Position numbers and translations under genes: made by a program. A stretch of 10,060 nucleotides of DNA, taken from contig JALLAP010000872.1 in NCBI GenBank assembly GCA_036939355.1, positions 1 to 10,060 on the forward strand, given 5' to 3'. The notes below the pieces were generated by a model. That model did no database searches. It was not told where the DNA came from and was given only the letters and a program-made list of their open reading frames with translations. Origin of the DNA: Thalassiosira profunda. Its lineage: Eukaryota; Bacillariophyta; Thalassiosirophyceae; Thalassiosirales; Thalassiosiraceae. Shown here piece after piece: positions 6,652 through 10,060 of this stretch (positions are counted from its first letter, which is position 1; every line of letters starts with the position of its first letter).

Positions 6652-8691
6652 ATGAAAGCCAACGACAAGGCTCTGCACAAGCACACCGCCGCTCGCCTGA
6701 CAAGCAGCGGGAGGCTGGAGTTTGTGCATGCGTATCACAGCGACCCAGTGAATGCCTTTTTGCACACGGTTTCGATGCCAATTTATGTGCATTCGTTGAT
6801 CATCGCACCATTGACCTGGGCCACCACCCCCTTCATATCTGTCGAGCTTACGAGGGCCGCTCTTGCAGCCATCCAGCTCGTGTTCTACCTCCCCATCGAC
6901 TCTTGGGGTGCCATTTTCTACACCACCTTCGTGTACGGTGTCTTCTCCATTGGAATATGGTGGGATGTGTACAACAGCATCGCCACTTCCACCTGGACGG
7001 CATGCATTGGTGCATTGCAATTGGTGATTACGCAAGTAGTGGTAGGGCACAACGTCTTCCAAGGGTTCAACGCTCCCTTCGAGTTCCAAGAGGCCTTCGT
7101 CTACACGCCCTTCTACTTTGCCATTCGCTTCCTCCGTTTGTTTGGCTACGCAGGCCACGAAGAAGAGTTCCAGCGCGTTCCCGGCCCACACGACACGCCG
7201 GTCGGACGCATGGGAGTCGTCGAGCAACCCATCGCGAAGAATGCCGGCATCGTGCGTGTATCCAACCAGTGCAAGAACTCCTGCTCGGCCCCATCCTCCA
7301 TATTCTTCCCTTCCACGCTCCAAGATCTAGTCAGGGTCGTGCTCATTGCGAAAGAGCGCCAGAGAAGGGTGCGTGTGATTGGAAAGGGGCACACATTTAA
7401 TAAGATCGCTCTGTGCGACGATGGTGATCTGCTGGTGCGCACGGACTGGCTTCGTACAATCCAAGTTGATGCAGATCGCATGAGGGCCAAGGTCCAAGCC
7501 GGTGTCACAGTCGGCGAGCTGGACGAAGAGCTGGCCAAGCACGGTCTCTGCGTCCGCACCAATGTCATTCTCACCTCGGTCACATGGGGCGGCATCACCC
7601 AAACGGGGAGCCACGGTGGTGGCCATGCACCTGTCTGCGAGATGGTGCAGTCGCTCACGCTTGTCGACGGGACCGGCCAGGTCAAGACCCTTTGCCGCAA
7701 GGCAGATGGTGGTGACAACGACATGTTCCAGGCCGCCGTCCAAGGGCTGGGTACTTGTGGACTCCTATACGAGCTGGAGGTTCAGGTCGAGCCAATGGTC
7801 CAGCTGCAGATGACAAGTCAACCCCGCGATGACTGGCCCACAGCTTCGTACGTCGAAGAAGCCTACGAAGCTACTGATCAGTTCGAGTACTTCCTTCTTC
7901 CCAACAACAAGTCAGTGCTTCGCAGTTGGGAATTGATCAAGGACAACGTCGAGCCGCCCTTCCTCTTTCTCGAGAGGCTCAAGCATGAACTGGTGTCGAT
8001 GTTCCACCATCTTTCATACCCTTTCCTTCAGCTCATTCTCCGGTCGTATGCTGTAGCGCAAGTTGCCCACCGCATACCCTACCACCGTTACCTCCTTCGC
8101 CACAACCAGGCGGGCCCAGTTCACGAGGTCCTTCACTACTCGAAGCGCCTGCAGGACATGGTGATCTCATCGTGCGAGCTTGCTCTACCCCTTGCTGACT
8201 TGGACAAAGCCTTGGCCATCCTAAAAGAGCTGGAAGGCCTCTATTCGATGAGAGGCAGGCAACCGGCATGCTATTGGGGGAGATACGGGTTACGCCGCCA
8301 TCGGAGACTTTCCTGTTTTCTGGCAAACAGGCCGGGCAGGCTGTGGCTTGGCTGGAACTTATTGGGGCTTCCGAAGGTCCTGAATTCCGCGGCTTTTCTT
8401 CTAAGTTTGCCCGCCAAGTCCTAATGCAAGTGCCCTCGTCCTTCCCGCATTGGGCCAAGGATTTGACTGTTGTCCCGTTGAAGACCCTTCAGAAACGAGT
8501 CCAGACAATCTTCGACAGGAAGNTGGGCCAAGGATTTGACTGTTGTCCCGTTGAAGACCCTTCAGAAACGAGTCCAGAAAATCTTTGACGGGAAGAATCA
8601 AGATGACTTGACGCGTTTCAGAGAGGCACGGGAGTGCCTCGACCCTGATGGCATCTTCCTAAATGACTTCCTCGAAAGCCTTCTTGGTTGA
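6652..8691 (+). CDS. Mpo1-like (DUF962) domain fused to an aldonolactone-oxidase-type FAD enzyme
   Basis: About 655 residues once the two sequence faults are allowed for. Residues about 20-165 form an Mpo1-like domain: FVHAYHSDPVNAFLHTVSMP with His29 and His38, several hydrophobic segments, then GHNVFQG with His133. Yeast Mpo1 is an ER Fe(II) dioxygenase that shortens 2-hydroxy fatty acids by one carbon. Residues about 210 onward match the VAO-type oxidases of the gulonolactone/arabinonolactone family: GKGHT (244-248, the His is the usual covalent FAD site), the FAD-binding stretch VTWGGITQTGSHGGGH (310-325), CELALP, and near the end the PHWAK motif and LDPDGIFLN. The domain junction lies in one uninterrupted frame. 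The frame slips by one base near 8235-8283, and a 72-base duplication surrounds the N at 8523. Allowing for both, the C-terminus continues to the stop at 8689-8691. Substrate is unknown: ascorbate-type lactone oxidation or lipid 2-hydroxy-acid chemistry are both possible. Membrane location is inferred from the N-terminus. Confidence 0.85.
8235..8283 (+). other. Frame slip inside the FAD oxidase domain
   Basis: Up to CELALPLADLDKALAILKELEGLY the protein is in frame 1. From GEIRVTPPSETFLF onward the family-like reading is in frame 3. The shift equals one missing base. The G5 run at 8276-8280 is a natural place for a dropped G, since it would join YWGEIRVT, but the site could be anywhere in this interval. 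No GT-AG intron fits without removing conserved sequence. A sequencing error is the simplest reading; a real mutation cannot be excluded. Confidence 0.75.
8451..8595 (+). repeat. 72-base near-identical direct repeat around a single N (probable assembly artefact)
   Basis: Bases 8451-8522 and 8524-8595 match at 69 of 72 positions around the N at 8523. The three differences cluster in the last 20 bases (CAGACAATCTTCGACAGG versus CAGAAAATCTTTGACGGG). Both copies encode WAKDLTVVPLKTLQKRVQ. Counting the block once links PHWAK to the LDPDGIFLN ending. The mismatches could be low-quality read ends or two alleles. Confidence 0.9.
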
Positions 8692-8787
8692 GGTTCTCTT
8701 TACTTTGGTTCGATCGATGTCTGGTTCGGTACCTATTATGTGTTGCATAGAAAGATTAATTGAACAATGTATCAGCACTTACTCGTC
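8692..8787. other. Convergent 3' spacer between the oxidase gene and ORC2
   Basis: These 96 bases lie between stop codons on opposite strands. They are AT-richer than the flanks and must hold both 3' ends. No AATAAA or strong hairpin is evident. Confidence 0.5.
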
Positions 8788-10060
8788 TTAGTTGGGCTGC
8801 TTGGCGGTGTAGGTGATGATATCGTGCAGTCGAATACCAGCAGGCACCTGTAAGAATTCAACACCTTCCACCTTCTCCGAGGCGATAATGTTGTGATCGA
8901 TGAGCTCCTTCAAGATGGAACGCAACGCAGAGTCGTTGGCCGCCAGCATCTTCCGCACGCACTCGTCCCTAAACGCCTGATACGAGATGGACGGGTTCGA
9001 CAGCTGCAACGTTGCCAAGGCTTGCAAGGCCTCGGTGTGCCTCGGCGCGAGGTAATCGAGCACTTTGAACACCGCCGGGGCGGCACCAGACTTTTGCCTC
9101 CCGGCACCCTTCTTCGCTTTCTTGGATTGCTCTGTCTGGGGCAGATTCCTGACCTCTTCCAAGTATGGCCGATATGTGTGCGCCTTCTTCCAGGACCAAT
9201 CAAACTTGCATTCCGTCTGTGGTGGCCATAGAACCATCGCCGCATTCACATTATTAACTGACGCCGCAATTCGTATCATGGGCGAGCCATCCTTGCCGCT
9301 GCTATTGGTCAGCGCAGCAATGGTTTGTTGTGCAACACTGGAGCGCAAGCCGGCTCCGTCAATGTTGTGTATCATCAGAAACAGAGGCCGCGATCTTAGA
9401 GAGGCAAATGTTTTGGCAATTGACGCCGCTCTCTTCGGCAAACCCCTCTGCAAGTCTTTGGCGGAAGAGTTACTCTGCTGAACAGGTTCCGCGCCGCTTT
9501 GCATTGGGCCACTTCCACCACAGAATAATTGGTTCATGGCCCCGAGAAACTGGTTCAGATCAGTGTTGGGATCGTAGCCATTGAGGCTGACAACATCTCC
9601 TTCCGCCGAGAGGTATTGGCCAAAGGAAGATAGGACGGACGTCTTCGAACCAAGCCCATAAAGAAGGATTGACTGGCCCGTCGCCATGGAGAACGACCAC
9701 CCCGGAAACTGCGTTCGGTACTGAGCTTCATAGTCGTCATATGCGTGGGCAACGTTGGATGCGCGGTGCAAGGATTCGACTTCCTCGATGCACTCTTGCT
9801 GTGAAGGCACGAGGAGATCATCTCTTGGTGCGCCGTCGCCCTTCGATCTCTTCCCGGCCCTCCTGTCAAAGTACTGATCGATCTCGTCAGTACTCTTTGG
9901 TTTGGTCCCAGCTTTTGATGGCTTGCTTTTGCGTGCCGCAGCTGCCCTTGCTTTTGACGTCTGAACTGGTTCCGCCTTCTCGATACCCCGACACCTCAAG
10001 CAAACGTGCTCTTTCTTTTTGTCGTCCCAAGGGACGTGGTCTGCGCAATCTATTTGAAGG
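8788..10060 (-). CDS. ORC2: Origin recognition complex subunit 2, 5' end outside the window
   Basis: 423 C-terminal residues of Orc2, part of the six-subunit complex that marks replication origins and loads MCM in the nucleus. The stop is TAA at 8790-8788. The frame stays open to the right edge with no ATG that could be the true start. Landmarks in order: a basic Lys/Ala/Ser-rich linker, DEIDQYF (like the conserved DYF segment of other Orc2), WSFSMATGQSILLYGLGSK (the degenerate nucleotide-binding loop of the AAA-like domain), VVSLNGYDP, LFLMIHNIDGAGLRS, IRIAASVNNVNAAMVLW, FDWSWKKAHTYRPYLEE, and a C-terminal winged-helix region with LRSILKELIDHNIIA. These match Orc2 order and spacing well. At the extreme upstream end C-x2-H ... 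C-x2-C residues suggest a small zinc site, or the start of another exon. The gene is convergent with the oxidase gene. No intron is visible in the part shown. Confidence 0.93.
   Translation of the reverse strand, partial: LQIDCADHVPWDDKKKEHVCLRCRGIEKAEPVQTSKARAAAARKSKPSKAGTKPKSTDEIDQYFDRRAGKRSKGDGAPRDDLLVPSQQECIEEVESLHRASNVAHAYDDYEAQYRTQFPGWSFSMATGQSILLYGLGSKTSVLSSFGQYLSAEGDVVSLNGYDPNTDLNQFLGAMNQLFCGGSGPMQSGAEPVQQSNSSAKDLQRGLPKRAASIAKTFASLRSRPLFLMIHNIDGAGLRSSVAQQTIAALTNSSGKDGSPMIRIAASVNNVNAAMVLWPPQTECKFDWSWKKAHTYRPYLEEVRNLPQTEQSKKAKKGAGRQKSGAAPAVFKVLDYLAPRHTEALQALATLQLSNPSISYQAFRDECVRKMLAANDSALRSILKELIDHNIIASEKVEGVEFLQVPAGIRLHDIITYTAKQPN

Noticed and set aside
8161..8268. Intron to explain the frame change in the oxidase gene
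   Set aside because: A GT-AG pair can be drawn from 8164, but it would remove the conserved CELALP region; a one-base indel explains the data better.
9860..9893. PCNA-interacting (PIP-box-like) motif TDEIDQYF in ORC2
   Set aside because: The key glutamine is missing, and the segment aligns better with the conserved DYF stretch found in other Orc2 proteins.

Overview
The window reads as nuclear DNA of a eukaryotic microalga, most likely a centric diatom related to Thalassiosira. The reasons are compact genes on both strands, short or absent introns (one clear 139-base GT-AG intron), eukaryote-only housekeeping proteins (cap-binding protein, Spb1, Orc2), and an F-box/Cys-rich protein of a style I associate with diatom gene families. 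The taxonomic call is inference; the eukaryotic call is firm.

Layout from left to right: (1) the first 29 codons of an unidentified minus-strand gene leaving the left edge; (2) a 526-base divergent intergenic region with clustered palindromes and an E2F-like site; (3) a plus-strand F-box protein with tandem C-x2-C-x4-C-x2-C repeats (615-1859); (4) a minus-strand nuclear cap-binding protein subunit 2, NCBP2/CBP20 (1954-2586), convergent with the F-box gene; (5) a 339-base bidirectional promoter holding a phased array of GCGGACA elements; (6) plus-strand SPB1/FTSJ3, the AdoMet-dependent rRNA 2'-O-methyltransferase of 60S biogenesis (2926-6260), with a 55-base first exon; (7) a 391-base spacer with two separate small repeat arrays; (8) a plus-strand gene fusing an Mpo1-like (DUF962) membrane domain to an aldonolactone-oxidase-type flavoenzyme (6652-8691); (9) a minus-strand origin recognition complex subunit 2, ORC2, running off the right edge (8788 to end).

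Two genes look broken for technical reasons. Each of the two single N bases (5516 and 8523) is flanked by a 72-base direct repeat. Counting one copy only puts the two parts of SPB1 in one frame and connects the FAD oxidase to its proper C-terminus. These look like overlapping contig ends that were never merged. The oxidase gene has a further one-base frame slip near 8235-8283, possibly in a G5 run.

The genes form no single pathway. NCBP2 and SPB1 share a promoter and both serve RNA metabolism, and ORC2 acts in DNA replication. The least ordinary item is the Mpo1-like/flavin-oxidase fusion, encoded in one uninterrupted reading frame across the domain junction. I see no mobile element, CRISPR array, tRNA or rRNA.
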